Positions 16,310 through 23,929 of a DNA stretch of 64,000 bases are shown here, in pieces. Each line of letters starts with the position of its first letter. Within the stretch, counting starts at the first letter, position 1. The DNA comes from Paenibacillus sp. DMB5 (lineage in GTDB: Bacteria; Bacillota; Bacilli; Paenibacillales; Paenibacillaceae). The DNA is taken from NCBI RefSeq assembly GCF_001517085.1, contig NZ_LRAC01000085.1, positions 1 to 64,000 on the forward strand, read 5' to 3'. The notes below the pieces were generated by a model, which saw nothing but the letters and a program-made list of their open reading frames with translations, had not been told where the DNA came from and did not search any database. The translations under genes and the position numbers were made by a program.

Positions 16310-16612
16310 ATGGGTAAACAGCTGGAGGAAGGCCTGCAGGGAGGTCTTGTTCACAGGAACGAAGAGGATGCACTGCACCCGGATGAACCCGCTGCAAATC
16401 TGCGGAGACTGGAAGGGATTGAGAGTACTCTTGCACAATCACTCCGGAGTCATATCCGTATAACACTGGTATTGCATGGTGAGGGTGAGGGCAGGCAGCT
16501 GAGCGGTTTTGTCACCTCCATTCATACCCACTCGCGTGAGATCAAGCTGCAGTGGGCAGAGGAATGGAAATGGATTCGTGTAGATGACATCGCTGAGGCT
16601 TACATCGCCTGA
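16310..16612 (+). CDS. YolD-like protein
   Basis: A 100-aa protein. The C-terminal half (IRITLVLHGEGEGRQLSGFV, then IKLQWAEEWKWIRVDDIAEAYI) matches the YolD-like fold; YolD homologues are typically 90-120 aa. In Bacillus, yolD genes usually precede a Y-family DNA polymerase (UvrX/DinB type) and are LexA-controlled. Here a perfect LexA box precedes it, but no polymerase gene follows; a small convergent gene begins instead. AAGGAGGAACGGCG is the RBS. The biochemical role of YolD is not established. Confidence 0.85.
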   Translation: MGKQLEEGLQGGLVHRNEEDALHPDEPAANLRRLEGIESTLAQSLRSHIRITLVLHGEGEGRQLSGFVTSIHTHSREIKLQWAEEWKWIRVDDIAEAYIA

Positions 16613-16615
16613 TAC

Positions 16616-16777
16616 CTAATTTATGGCTGGGCTGTCTGTTTTCTCATAGGCGATCAGTGTAACCTCTTTGTTGCCTGTTATCCGGGCAATAGCCTCCTCG
16701 GCCTGCCGGATTACTTCAACAGCGTCCTTCCGGTCACTAAGCGCGGCAATCTTATAGCTGTCACTGTGAATGTCCAT
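16616..16777 (-). CDS. Small hypothetical protein, 53 aa
   Basis: On the reverse strand an ATG at 16777, with GAAAGGCGG eight bases upstream, opens a 53-codon frame. The product (MDIHSDSYKIAALSDRKD, then IRQAEEAIARITGNKEVTLI) is amphipathic and has an ordinary bacterial composition; the pattern suggests one helix and two strands. Its stop is 3 bp from the YolD stop (tail-to-tail). I recognise no family, but the good RBS and sensible protein make it likely real. Confidence 0.6.
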   Translation of the reverse strand: MDIHSDSYKIAALSDRKDAVEVIRQAEEAIARITGNKEVTLIAYEKTDSPAIN

Positions 16778-16910
16778 GGGCTAATCCGCCTTTCGGGAAT
16801 GGAGTTCATTTCGGATAGTGTGGCCGTTTAGGCGGGAAAACATCCAAAAGCTTTTGGTCCGGGAATGCCGCTGTGCGGTTCTGATGTAGCTTATAACTAT
16901 TGGATGAGAT

Positions 16911-16934
16911 GACCCTGCTGGCCGGGGTCTTTTT
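16911..16934 (+). terminator. Terminator-like hairpin without obvious upstream gene
   Basis: A GACCC/GGGTC stem with extra GC pairing inside is followed by T5 (16930-16934). The nearest plus-strand gene ends about 300 bp earlier (YolD), so it may end a short unannotated transcript or be the distal terminator of yolD. Confidence 0.55.
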
Positions 16935-17039
16935 GTCATTTGTTGAGCAGTTTCTTACGGAATAGGTGCACACACTTTAGGCAAACCGTACAAGCAAAGC
17001 AGGCAGAGAGGGCATCTACTATACTAGGGGGTGAGGAAA

Positions 17040-17720
17040 ATGCTGACTTTAGATCAGGTGAAAAGTAAATCGGCAGGCTGGCTGGGCAAGCTTCATCCGG
17101 TTCTGCTGGCAGGTGCCAGTGCTCTGATCCAGCGCAGCTACGCCAAAGGCATCCCGATCGTCATCACCCAGGGCATGCGGACTATAGCCGAACAAAATGC
17201 CCTGTATGCGCAAGGCCGCACCAAGCCGGGAAACATTGTAACGAATGCCAGAGGCGGCTCCAGTTATCACAACTATGGTCTGGCCATTGATTTTGCCCTG
17301 CTCCTGCCGGACGGTAAAACGGTCTCATGGGATACATCCCGTGACGGCAACAATGACAAGATGGCTGACTGGCAGCAGGTGGCTCAGGAAGCCAAGAAGC
17401 TGGGTTTTGCCTGGGGCGGGGACTGGACCTCCTTCAAGGATTATTCCCATCTCGAGATGACCTTTGGGCTGACTACAGAGCAGCTGCGGGCCGGCAGGCA
17501 GCCGACGGTGCAGCAGGTCAAGGATGCACTGGCCCTGATTAACGGGACAACCGGCGAAACGGATCACGCCATTACAGTTACACTGAATGGAGTTAAAATT
17601 ACCAGCGGTATTCTGGATAACGGCATAACCTACGCACCCGTACGGGCGGTTGCTGAAGCACTGGGCGCACAGGTCACCTACGATGCTGCCAGCCGGACTG
17701 TGAACCTCGTCAGGGAATAA
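17040..17720 (+). CDS. M15-family L,D/D,D-peptidase with stalk-type C-terminal domain
   Basis: A 226-aa protein; I use the ATG at 17040, with AGGGGGTGAGG as RBS, rather than the GTG at 17031 lying inside that RBS. The M15C peptidase domain (about 15-160) has the zinc ligands His77 and Asp84 (SSYHNYGLAIDF) and His137 (SHLEM), as in CwlK/phage-endolysin L-alanoyl-D-glutamate peptidases. The last 50 residues match a copper-amine-oxidase-N-like stalk domain (TYAPVRAVAEALGAQVTYD), common on Paenibacillus wall proteins. There is no signal peptide, so export is unexplained; an endolysin-like or spore-associated role is possible. Confidence 0.85.
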   Translation: MLTLDQVKSKSAGWLGKLHPVLLAGASALIQRSYAKGIPIVITQGMRTIAEQNALYAQGRTKPGNIVTNARGGSSYHNYGLAIDFALLLPDGKTVSWDTSRDGNNDKMADWQQVAQEAKKLGFAWGGDWTSFKDYSHLEMTFGLTTEQLRAGRQPTVQQVKDALALINGTTGETDHAITVTLNGVKITSGILDNGITYAPVRAVAEALGAQVTYDAASRTVNLVRE

Positions 17721-17796
17721 GGACCACCTGTATAGATGATGAGCCACATGGGGAAATTATCAGCGAAATACAATTTCCTCAAAGGGGGCACTTCTC

Positions 17797-18324
17797 TTGA
17801 ACAAGCTGGTCACAAGCCTTGCCTGCACTACACTGTTATCCATGAGTCTGATGGGATCTGGTTATGCAGCTAATGCTGCTGGCACCGGTGGGGGGATGGG
17901 TACAGCCATTCCGGATACCGGGGCAAACGGTATGAGAACCGAGCGCATCCGTGAAACGAATGGAACGGGTACTCATATGCTGAACGGAACGGACCACCGG
18001 ATGATGAATCAGACTGGCAATACGATGAACCGCAACGGCGATACTCTGATGAACAGAGTCGAGCATAGCGGCGACAAGCTGATGAACAACGCCACCGGCA
18101 CAATGCGCAGAGGCGGGAACATGGTGAACAACGCGGTACGGGGCAATGACAACAGCACCGTTTCCCCGCTGGCCAACAACACCCAGACCGGCAGATACCG
18201 CGCCACCAGCACAACCGCTAATACAGACAACGACAGAGGCTCCAACTGGGGCTGGCTCGGTCTGATCGGCCTGCTGGGTCTGGCCGGCATGCGTAACCGG
18301 AGCGGAGAGCGGGAACGTCACTAG
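17797..18324 (+). CDS. Secreted WGxxGxxG-CTERM protein
   Basis: A 175-aa protein from a TTG start preceded by AAAGGGGG. The signal peptide ends near SGYAANA (residue 27). The middle is low-complexity Asn/Met/Gly/Thr/Arg with repeated R-MN and GN-M motifs. The C-terminus has W151-G-x-x-G155-x-x-G158 in a hydrophobic stretch, followed by a basic tail (MRNRSGERERH). That tripartite ending is the WGxxGxxG-CTERM type, thought to be a sorting or processing signal. Function is unknown. Confidence 0.75.
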   Translation: MNKLVTSLACTTLLSMSLMGSGYAANAAGTGGGMGTAIPDTGANGMRTERIRETNGTGTHMLNGTDHRMMNQTGNTMNRNGDTLMNRVEHSGDKLMNNATGTMRRGGNMVNNAVRGNDNSTVSPLANNTQTGRYRATSTTANTDNDRGSNWGWLGLIGLLGLAGMRNRSGERERH

Positions 18325-18411
18325 CAGGTAACCTGCTGCTGTAGAGGCTGCAGGTTGCTGGCGGATGGCCCGCTGAATGTTCCGCCCTTTGTTGGGCGGT
18401 AATGAGCAGGG

Positions 18412-18671
18412 ATCAGGGGCAGGGATGCCCCTGATTTTAGCTTGCTTAGGCGTTTAAGGCGGCTTTGGGCGCTGTGGGCGGGAATCAGAGGCAAAAATGC
18501 CTTTGAAATTGGGCGACTATGCGCTGTGGGCGAGAATCAAAGGCAAAAATGCCTTTGAATTAGGCAATTTTGCGCTAAAGGCAGGAATTAAAGGCAAAAA
18601 TGCCTTTGAATTGGTCAATTGAGCGCTTGGAAGCGGAAATCAAAGTCAAAAATGCCTTTGATTTATCTCGA
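18412..18671. repeat. Tandem array of about 52-bp hairpin repeats in the intergenic region
   Basis: The 561-bp stretch between the WGxxGxxG gene and tRNA-Leu has no gene. It holds four units starting near 18483, 18535, 18586 and 18638 (period 51-52 bp). Each has a hairpin of the type CAAAGGCA-AAAA-TGCCTTTG and a shared linker (GCGCTGTGGGCGAGAATC or close). A fifth, diverged unit at 18412 keeps pairing by compensating changes (AGGGGCA/TGCCCCT, loop GGGA). A separate CCGCCC/GGGCGG hairpin lies at 18382-18399. None has a clear T tract. Confidence 0.85.
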
Positions 18672-18825
18672 TTGATGCTATTGGCGAGGAATTATAGGTA
18701 ACTTTACTCTTACGGTAAGTAACAACTTCACTGTGTGATAATTAATGGTTTTATAGGACGAGACCCGTCAGTTGAGCCTAAGTATCCCCAATCTAGTGTG
18801 AAATAAAAAATAATGGTAATATGGA

Positions 18826-18854
18826 TTGCGTGATCACCGGATACGTGATATGAT
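18826..18854 (+). promoter_or_regulatory. SigA-type promoter of tRNA-Leu
   Basis: TTGCGT (18826-18831) and TATGAT (18849-18854) are separated by 17 bp. The tRNA 5' end is 32 bp beyond the -10, a normal leader for a stand-alone tRNA gene. Confidence 0.75.
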
Positions 18855-18885
18855 ATTTCTTGTCGCGCAAGAGCGCACATAATAT

Positions 18886-18971
18886 GCCGGGGTGGCGGAA
18901 TAGGCAGACGCACAGGACTTAAAATCCTGCGGTACGTGAGTACCGTACGGGTTCGACCCCCGTCCTCGGCA
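18886..18971 (+). tRNA. tRNA-Leu (anticodon TAA)
   Basis: An 86-nt class II tRNA. The acceptor stem GCCGGGG/CCTCGGC has one wobble, discriminator A is at 18971, and the D-arm contains TGGCGGAATAGGCAGACGC. The anticodon stem CAGGA/TCCTG has loop CTTAAAA (anticodon TAA, 18920-18922). A long variable arm (GGTACGTGAGTACC) and the T-arm GGGTTCGACCC complete it. CCA is not encoded. It decodes UUA/UUG, and its own promoter and terminator show it is transcribed alone. Confidence 0.97.
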
Positions 18972-18979
18972 CTACAGTG

Positions 18980-19007
18980 AAAACCTTGAGAAATCAAGGT
19001 TTTTTTG
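18980..19007 (+). terminator. Rho-independent terminator of tRNA-Leu
   Basis: AAAACCTTGA/TCAAGGTTTT stem (18980-18989, 18994-19003) with a GAAA tetraloop and further T residues. The same hairpin, base for base, recurs after the GH3 gene at 41902-41927. Confidence 0.95.
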
Positions 19008-19091
19008 TTGTGCGGATTTTTAAGATTATGTTTACTTTCCCGTGGATTTGCTCCAAAAACAGCGCATTGCAAGATTATCAGCATCAAATTT

Positions 19092-19124
19092 GAAACGTTT
19101 CCAAATTAACTATTGAAACGTTTC
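19092..19124 (+). promoter_or_regulatory. Paired LacI-family operators upstream of the fructan regulator
   Basis: Two perfect GAAACGTTTC palindromes (19092-19101 and 19115-19124), 23 bp apart, lie 48-80 bp before the LacI-type gene. The central CpG and flanks (TTGAAACGTTTCCA) fit LacI/GalR-family operators. Two further copies lie upstream of the ABC permease genes (20213-20222, 20255-20264), indicating autoregulation plus operon control. Confidence 0.85.
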
Positions 19125-19171
19125 CACTTTGGTGCTATTATAATTTTCAGAAGAGAGGTCGGAGGTGTTAA

Positions 19172-20140
19172 ATGACAAGCATTAAAGATGTAGCCAACTT
19201 AGCCGGCGTTGCTGTAGGTACCGTGTCCAGAGTCATTAACAACTCTGGCGCCGTCAAACCCAAGACACGCCAAAAGGTAGAAGCAGCCATACAGGAGCTG
19301 AACTATTTTCCGAATGAAGTGGCCCGGAATTTTAAAATGCAGAGGTCCAGGATGGTCGCCTTATTGCTGCCGAGTATCTGGAATCCTTTCTTTTCGGAGC
19401 TGGCCTATTACATTGAGGATGAGCTGGACCGGGAAGGCTATAAGCTGATGCTGTGCAACAGCGGCGGCAAGCCCGAAAAGGAGCTGTATTATCTCGATAT
19501 GCTGCGCCAGAACAAGGTGGCCGGGATTGTGGGCATTACTTACAACGATATCGAGAATAATGTGAGTAATGATATTCCAATCGTAAGTATTGACCGGCAC
19601 TTTAATAAGAAGATTACCTGCGTAACTTCGGATAATTATGAGGGAGGGCGTCTTGCCTTAAGAGAGCTTGTGAAAGCGGGAGCCAGGAAGCCGGCTTTTA
19701 TGGGAAGTGTCACCTCGGTGTTCAGTGAGACGATGAACCGCAGAGAGGGCTTCATCCATGAGGCGCAAGCTTTGGGCGTCGATTATGTAATCTACGAGAA
19801 GCCCGATCCTATTGTAGACAACCAGGCTTTTATTAACGAATTCCTGCATAACCACGGCGATGCAGACGGCATTTTTGCCATTACCGATATGCTTGCCGCC
19901 TGTTATATTGATCAGGCCAGCAAGCAGGGGATCCGGGTTCCGGAGGATGTGAAGGTCATCGGTTATGACGGCATCCAGGACAGTCCGTATTTTCATCCTA
20001 TTCTGTCTACCATCAGGCAGCCAGTGGAAGAAATGGCGCGCATGACGATCAAACTGCTGTATGACAAGATCGAAGGCACTCCGCTGGAGAAGCAGGTGTA
20101 CCGTATACCTGTTGTGTTCAGGCAAGGCGAGACTACATGA
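19172..20140 (+). CDS. LacI-family repressor of the fructan operon
   Basis: A 322-aa LacI/GalR-type regulator. The N-terminal HTH (SIKDVANLAGVAVGTVSRVINNSG) and hinge helix occupy the first 60 residues. The periplasmic-binding-like effector domain follows, including the SxxFxxR-type SIDRHF, DNYEGGRLA and VIGYDGIQDSP stretches. The ligand is inferred to be a fructo-oligosaccharide, fructose or a phosphate ester, because the next genes encode a fructan importer and fructosidases. GGTCGGAGGTG is the RBS. The gene sits between two pairs of GAAACGTTTC sites. Confidence 0.92.
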   Translation: MTSIKDVANLAGVAVGTVSRVINNSGAVKPKTRQKVEAAIQELNYFPNEVARNFKMQRSRMVALLLPSIWNPFFSELAYYIEDELDREGYKLMLCNSGGKPEKELYYLDMLRQNKVAGIVGITYNDIENNVSNDIPIVSIDRHFNKKITCVTSDNYEGGRLALRELVKAGARKPAFMGSVTSVFSETMNRREGFIHEAQALGVDYVIYEKPDPIVDNQAFINEFLHNHGDADGIFAITDMLAACYIDQASKQGIRVPEDVKVIGYDGIQDSPYFHPILSTIRQPVEEMARMTIKLLYDKIEGTPLEKQVYRIPVVFRQGETT

Positions 20141-20209
20141 TCTCCTGCAGATCAGAGAAACATCAGCTTATCCGTATGGATGCACCGACTGGCGTTTTTC
20201 TTTTATAAA

Positions 20210-20264
20210 TTGGAAACGTTTCAAGTTAGAAAATATATTTTTTAGCCTAAATTGGAAACGTTTC
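20210..20264 (+). promoter_or_regulatory. Promoter of the fructan operon with two LacI operators
   Basis: A candidate -35 TTGGAA (20210-20215), an 18-bp spacer and a -10 TATATT (20234-20239). A GAAACGTTTC operator overlaps the -35 (20213-20222) and a second lies 15 bp past the -10 (20255-20264). The centres are 42 bp apart, about four helical turns, so repressor on both would share one face of the DNA. Confidence 0.75.
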
Positions 20265-20303
20265 AAAACGTCTGTTAATTTTAAATTGAAAGGGAGTATA
20301 AGC

Positions 20304-21254
20304 GTGAATTCAAGAACCAGTACGGCAGATCCCTCCATGATCAAACCAAGCCGCAAAAGATGGAGCCGGTTCAAGCGAGACTATGAGTTGTATCTGTTTT
20401 TGCTGCCGATTATTATTCTGTATCTCGTATTCAAATACTATCCGATGTACGGGGTGCAAATTGCCTTTAAGGATTTCTCGCCTAGCCAGGGAATCTGGGG
20501 GAGCGAGTGGGTAGGCTTCCAGCACTTTAAAGATTTTTTCAATGCTTATAATTTCTGGACTATCATCTCAAATACGCTTTCTCTCAGTTTTCTTTCACTG
20601 CTGTTCGGCTTCCCGGCACCGATCATCATCGCCATTATGCTCAATCAGATGCTGGGCAAGTCCTATAAGAAATTTGTCCAGACCGTGATTTATGCGCCGC
20701 ACTTTATTTCGACCGTCGTGCTTGTCGGGATGCTTAATGTGTTTTTATCGCCTAACAGCGGTCTTGTTAACCACCTGATTACCGCGTTTGGCGGGCAGCC
20801 CATCCTCTTTATGGCTGATGAGGGCTGGTTCCGTCCACTCTATATCCTCTCAGGAATTTGGCAGGAGACAGGCTTCGCTACGATTATCTACCTTGCTGCA
20901 CTGGCGGGAGTCAATCCCGAGCTGCATGAAGCGGCTATCATGGACGGGGCGAGCAAATGGAAGCGTGTATGGTACGTGGATATTCCAAGTATTCTGCCGA
21001 CGATTGTGATTCTGCTGATTCTTGCACTGGGCAATATTATGAGCATCGGTTTTGAAAAAGCATTTCTGATGCAAAGTGATCTGAACTACGCCACCTCCAA
21101 TATCATCCCGACCTATGTCTATGAAATGGGGATTCAGAAGGCCCAATACAGCTTTTCAACGGCAGTCGGCCTGTTCAATTCCCTGATCAATATTATTCTG
21201 ATATTCACCGTCAACCGGATCGCCAAAAAGATGACAGAAACCAGCCTGTGGTAG
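20304..21254 (+). CDS. Carbohydrate ABC transporter permease, LplB type
   Basis: A 316-aa membrane protein starting at GTG 20304 (AAAGGGAG upstream). In-frame codons before it run through the operators and are not coding. Six TM segments are predicted. The conserved EAA loop, which contacts the ATPase, reads HEAAIMDGASKWKRVWYVDI followed by P. The RDYELYLFLLPIIILYLVFKYYP start is typical of the LplB/YtcP family importing polysaccharide fragments. It pairs with the next permease and the binding lipoprotein. No ATPase gene is in the operon, so a shared MsmX-like ATPase is expected. Confidence 0.92.
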   Translation: MNSRTSTADPSMIKPSRKRWSRFKRDYELYLFLLPIIILYLVFKYYPMYGVQIAFKDFSPSQGIWGSEWVGFQHFKDFFNAYNFWTIISNTLSLSFLSLLFGFPAPIIIAIMLNQMLGKSYKKFVQTVIYAPHFISTVVLVGMLNVFLSPNSGLVNHLITAFGGQPILFMADEGWFRPLYILSGIWQETGFATIIYLAALAGVNPELHEAAIMDGASKWKRVWYVDIPSILPTIVILLILALGNIMSIGFEKAFLMQSDLNYATSNIIPTYVYEMGIQKAQYSFSTAVGLFNSLINIILIFTVNRIAKKMTETSLW

Positions 21255-21266
21255 GAGGAAACAATC

Positions 21267-22163
21267 ATGAACCAATTATTGAAGCGAAAGAGCAGAGGGG
21301 ATGTATGGTTTGACATCATCAACTATATTTTGCTGACCATCATCATGCTGCTTGTGTTATACCCGCTGTACTTTGTGCTGACTGCCTCATTTAGCGATCC
21401 CAATTATATCTACTCCGGCGAGGTCTGGCTGTTTCCGAAAGGCTTCACGCTGGACGGCTATGAGCGGATATTCAGTGACTCCTCCATCTGGATCGGATAT
21501 GGGAATTCTATTCTATATGCGACACTGGGGACCCTCATAGGAGTTGCCGTTACGGTATTTGCAGCTTATCCGCTGGCCCGTAAGGATCTGGCCGGAAAGT
21601 CGGTGATTATGTGGTTTTTACTGGTTACCATGTTCTTCAGCGGCGGGCTGATTCCAACCTATCTGCTGATAAAAGATTTGCACATGCTGAACACGATGTG
21701 GGCACTGGTCATTCCCGGGGCAGGCGGTGTGTTCAACGTCATCATTGTCAGAACCTTTTTCCAGTCGTCCATACCGGATGAAATGTGGGAGGCGGCTTCG
21801 ATCGACGGATGCTCGAACACCAGATTTTTCTGGAGCATTGTCCTTCCCTTGTCCAAGTCCATTCTGGCAGTCATGGTGCTGTACCACGTGGTCGGCTTCT
21901 GGAACGGATTCTTCGACGCTTTGATCTATCTGAATGATGAGAGCAAGTATCCGCTGCAGCTGGTGCTCCGCAATATTCTGGTCCAGAATCAGGTCAATTC
22001 CGGGATGATGATTGATGTGGAATCCTATGCAGCCAAGATGCGCGTGACCGAGCTGATCAAATACGGGGTCATCATGGTGTCCAGCCTGCCGCTGCTGATT
22101 TTGTATCCGTTCCTGCAGAAGTATTTTGTCAAAGGTGTAATGATCGGCTCGATCAAGGGCTGA
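21267..22163 (+). CDS. Carbohydrate ABC transporter permease, LplC/YtcP type
   Basis: A 298-aa membrane protein, 12 bp after the first permease, with GTAGGAGGAAAC as RBS. It has six predicted TM helices and the EAA loop WEAASIDGCSNTRFFWSIVL followed by P, and ends in the family's usual KYFVKGVMIGSIKG. It is the second membrane half of the fructan-oligosaccharide importer. Loops near TVFAAYPLARKDL and ESKYPLQLVLRNIL are characteristic of the group. Confidence 0.92.
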   Translation: MNQLLKRKSRGDVWFDIINYILLTIIMLLVLYPLYFVLTASFSDPNYIYSGEVWLFPKGFTLDGYERIFSDSSIWIGYGNSILYATLGTLIGVAVTVFAAYPLARKDLAGKSVIMWFLLVTMFFSGGLIPTYLLIKDLHMLNTMWALVIPGAGGVFNVIIVRTFFQSSIPDEMWEAASIDGCSNTRFFWSIVLPLSKSILAVMVLYHVVGFWNGFFDALIYLNDESKYPLQLVLRNILVQNQVNSGMMIDVESYAAKMRVTELIKYGVIMVSSLPLLILYPFLQKYFVKGVMIGSIKG

Positions 22164-22228
22164 TATCCATATCCGCTACTTGAGAGGGGGGATGCACCGC
22201 CGTATTCAGGCGAAAAATAGCAGAGCAA

Positions 22229-22242
22229 TACAAGCGCTTAAC
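22229..22242 (+). promoter_or_regulatory. cre-like site before the binding-protein gene
   Basis: TACAAGCGCTTAAC has the AAGCGCTT core of catabolite-responsive elements (CcpA consensus TGWAARCGYTWNCW) but misses the leading G and other positions. It lies 33 bp before the start of the binding lipoprotein. Treat it as a weak candidate. Confidence 0.35.
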
Positions 22243-22274
22243 GGGTGGCATGAACTAAAGGGAGGTTATGGATA

Positions 22275-23900
22275 ATGAAGTCTTTATTCAAAAATGCGGG
22301 GATTGTGATGCTTGCCGGAGCGTTTGCGCTGAGCGGATGCTCGGGTAACGGGAACGGGTCCAAGAATCAGGCGGAGAATCCGGATCAGGAAGCGAACTTT
22401 AATGCAACCGGTCTTCCGATTGTAAACGAAGCGGTGTCCTTAAGAATGGTAGCCCCGAAGGCGGCCCTGGCGCCGGAGTTCACGGAGATGGAAATCTTCA
22501 AACGGCTGGAGAAGGATACTAATGTAAAGATTAACTGGGAGAACATTCCCGATACCGACTATACAGAGAAGAAAAACCTGCTGCTGGCGAGCGGCGATTT
22601 GCCGGATGCCTTTTATGCGGCCGGATTTACCGATTATGAGCTGATCAATTACGGTGAGGACGGAACCCTCATTCCGCTGGAGGATCTGATTGACCAGTAT
22701 GCGCCTAACTTGAAAGCGCTTCTTGAACGCCGTCCCGATATCAAATCCTCGATTACAGCACCGGATGGACACATCTACGGACTGCCGTCCTGGGAAGAGA
22801 ATAACCTGGGAACGAACCCTTTCTTTCACGTTATCAATAAAAGCTGGCTGGATAAGCTGGGCCTGAAGGTACCGGAAACGCTGGATGAATATACGGAAGC
22901 GCTGCTGGCCTTCAAAACACAGGACCCGAACGGCAACGGCAAGCAGGATGAAATCCCGCTTAGCTTCATGCACATGCAGTGGTGTATGGATATAGCCGGA
23001 CTATTCGGCGCCTTTGGGCTTCCGGATAATCTGGAGCACCGTGTCGTCCGTGACGGCAAGGTTATTTTTACGGCGACTCAGCCTGAATATAAGGAAGCCC
23101 TGAATTATTTTCATGAAAAATGGTATAAGCAGGGTCTGATCGATCCGGAATCCTTCACCCAAGATGCGGCGCAGTATCTGGCCAAAGGCAAAACGACAGA
23201 TGAGACGCTGGGCTCCTACGTATGGTGGGAAGTAGAAGAGGTTGTCGGTACCGAACGTGCCAAGGATTATGTGCTGCTGTCTCCGCTTAAAGGCGCGGAT
23301 GGAGAGCAGACTATTGGACGCGCCAATGGCGGCGGGCCGGGACGCGGTTCTTTTGTCATTACCAAAGCGAACAGCAATCCGGAAATCACTATGCGCTGGA
23401 TCGACCAGCAGTATGAGCCTTATATGGCCGCTCAAATTCACTGGGGCCCGCTCGATGTCGTGTACAAGAAGGACGAGAACGGCAAGCTGGTAAATCTGCC
23501 GCTTCCTGAAGGAGCCTCTGCAGGTGAATTCCGTCAAAAGGTTGCTCCGGGATCAGGTGCGCCCGGCATCATTACTTTCGACGACTTCGGCAAAGTGGTA
23601 GATATGGAGCCCCGGGCCCAGCAGCGCGCTGCTGACCTTGAGAAATACTACAATCCGTATATGGAAAAAGAAAACTACCCAAGCATCTTCTTTGAGCCTG
23701 AGGAACTGGACACTATCAACAGAATTGAGCCGGAACTGATCAAATATGTAAATACACAAAGAGGAAGATTCATTGTAGACGGCGGCGCAGATGAGGCATG
23801 GGACAGCTATATCAAGACGCTGGAAAAGATGGGTCTGAATGAACTGATGGAAATCTATCAGACCGGACTGGACCGTTACAATGCAAATCTAAAACAATAA
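22275..23900 (+). CDS. Sugar-binding lipoprotein of the fructan ABC importer
   Basis: A 541-aa solute-binding protein with lipobox LSGC (Cys22), tethered outside the membrane. The mature protein is LplA-like: DAFYAAGFTDYELINYGEDGT early, PDGHIYGLPSWEENNLG, and NGNGKQDEIPLSF, an EF-hand-like calcium loop often seen in this family. AAAGGGAGG precedes the ATG. It would capture fructo-oligosaccharides made by the SLH-anchored fructanase downstream; the ligand is inferred from context. Confidence 0.92.
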   Translation: MKSLFKNAGIVMLAGAFALSGCSGNGNGSKNQAENPDQEANFNATGLPIVNEAVSLRMVAPKAALAPEFTEMEIFKRLEKDTNVKINWENIPDTDYTEKKNLLLASGDLPDAFYAAGFTDYELINYGEDGTLIPLEDLIDQYAPNLKALLERRPDIKSSITAPDGHIYGLPSWEENNLGTNPFFHVINKSWLDKLGLKVPETLDEYTEALLAFKTQDPNGNGKQDEIPLSFMHMQWCMDIAGLFGAFGLPDNLEHRVVRDGKVIFTATQPEYKEALNYFHEKWYKQGLIDPESFTQDAAQYLAKGKTTDETLGSYVWWEVEEVVGTERAKDYVLLSPLKGADGEQTIGRANGGGPGRGSFVITKANSNPEITMRWIDQQYEPYMAAQIHWGPLDVVYKKDENGKLVNLPLPEGASAGEFRQKVAPGSGAPGIITFDDFGKVVDMEPRAQQRAADLEKYYNPYMEKENYPSIFFEPEELDTINRIEPELIKYVNTQRGRFIVDGGADEAWDSYIKTLEKMGLNELMEIYQTGLDRYNANLKQ

Positions 23901-23929
23901 ATAAATAGAGGATTAGGTGGGGAGAAGCT

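Noticed and set aside
18325..18720. CRISPR array
   Set aside because: The units are adjacent 52-bp tandem copies with similar linkers, not short identical repeats separated by unique spacers, and there are no cas genes.
20061..20303. 81 extra N-terminal residues on the first permease
   Set aside because: That stretch covers the end of the LacI gene, the promoter and both operators; the RBS and family start are at 20304.
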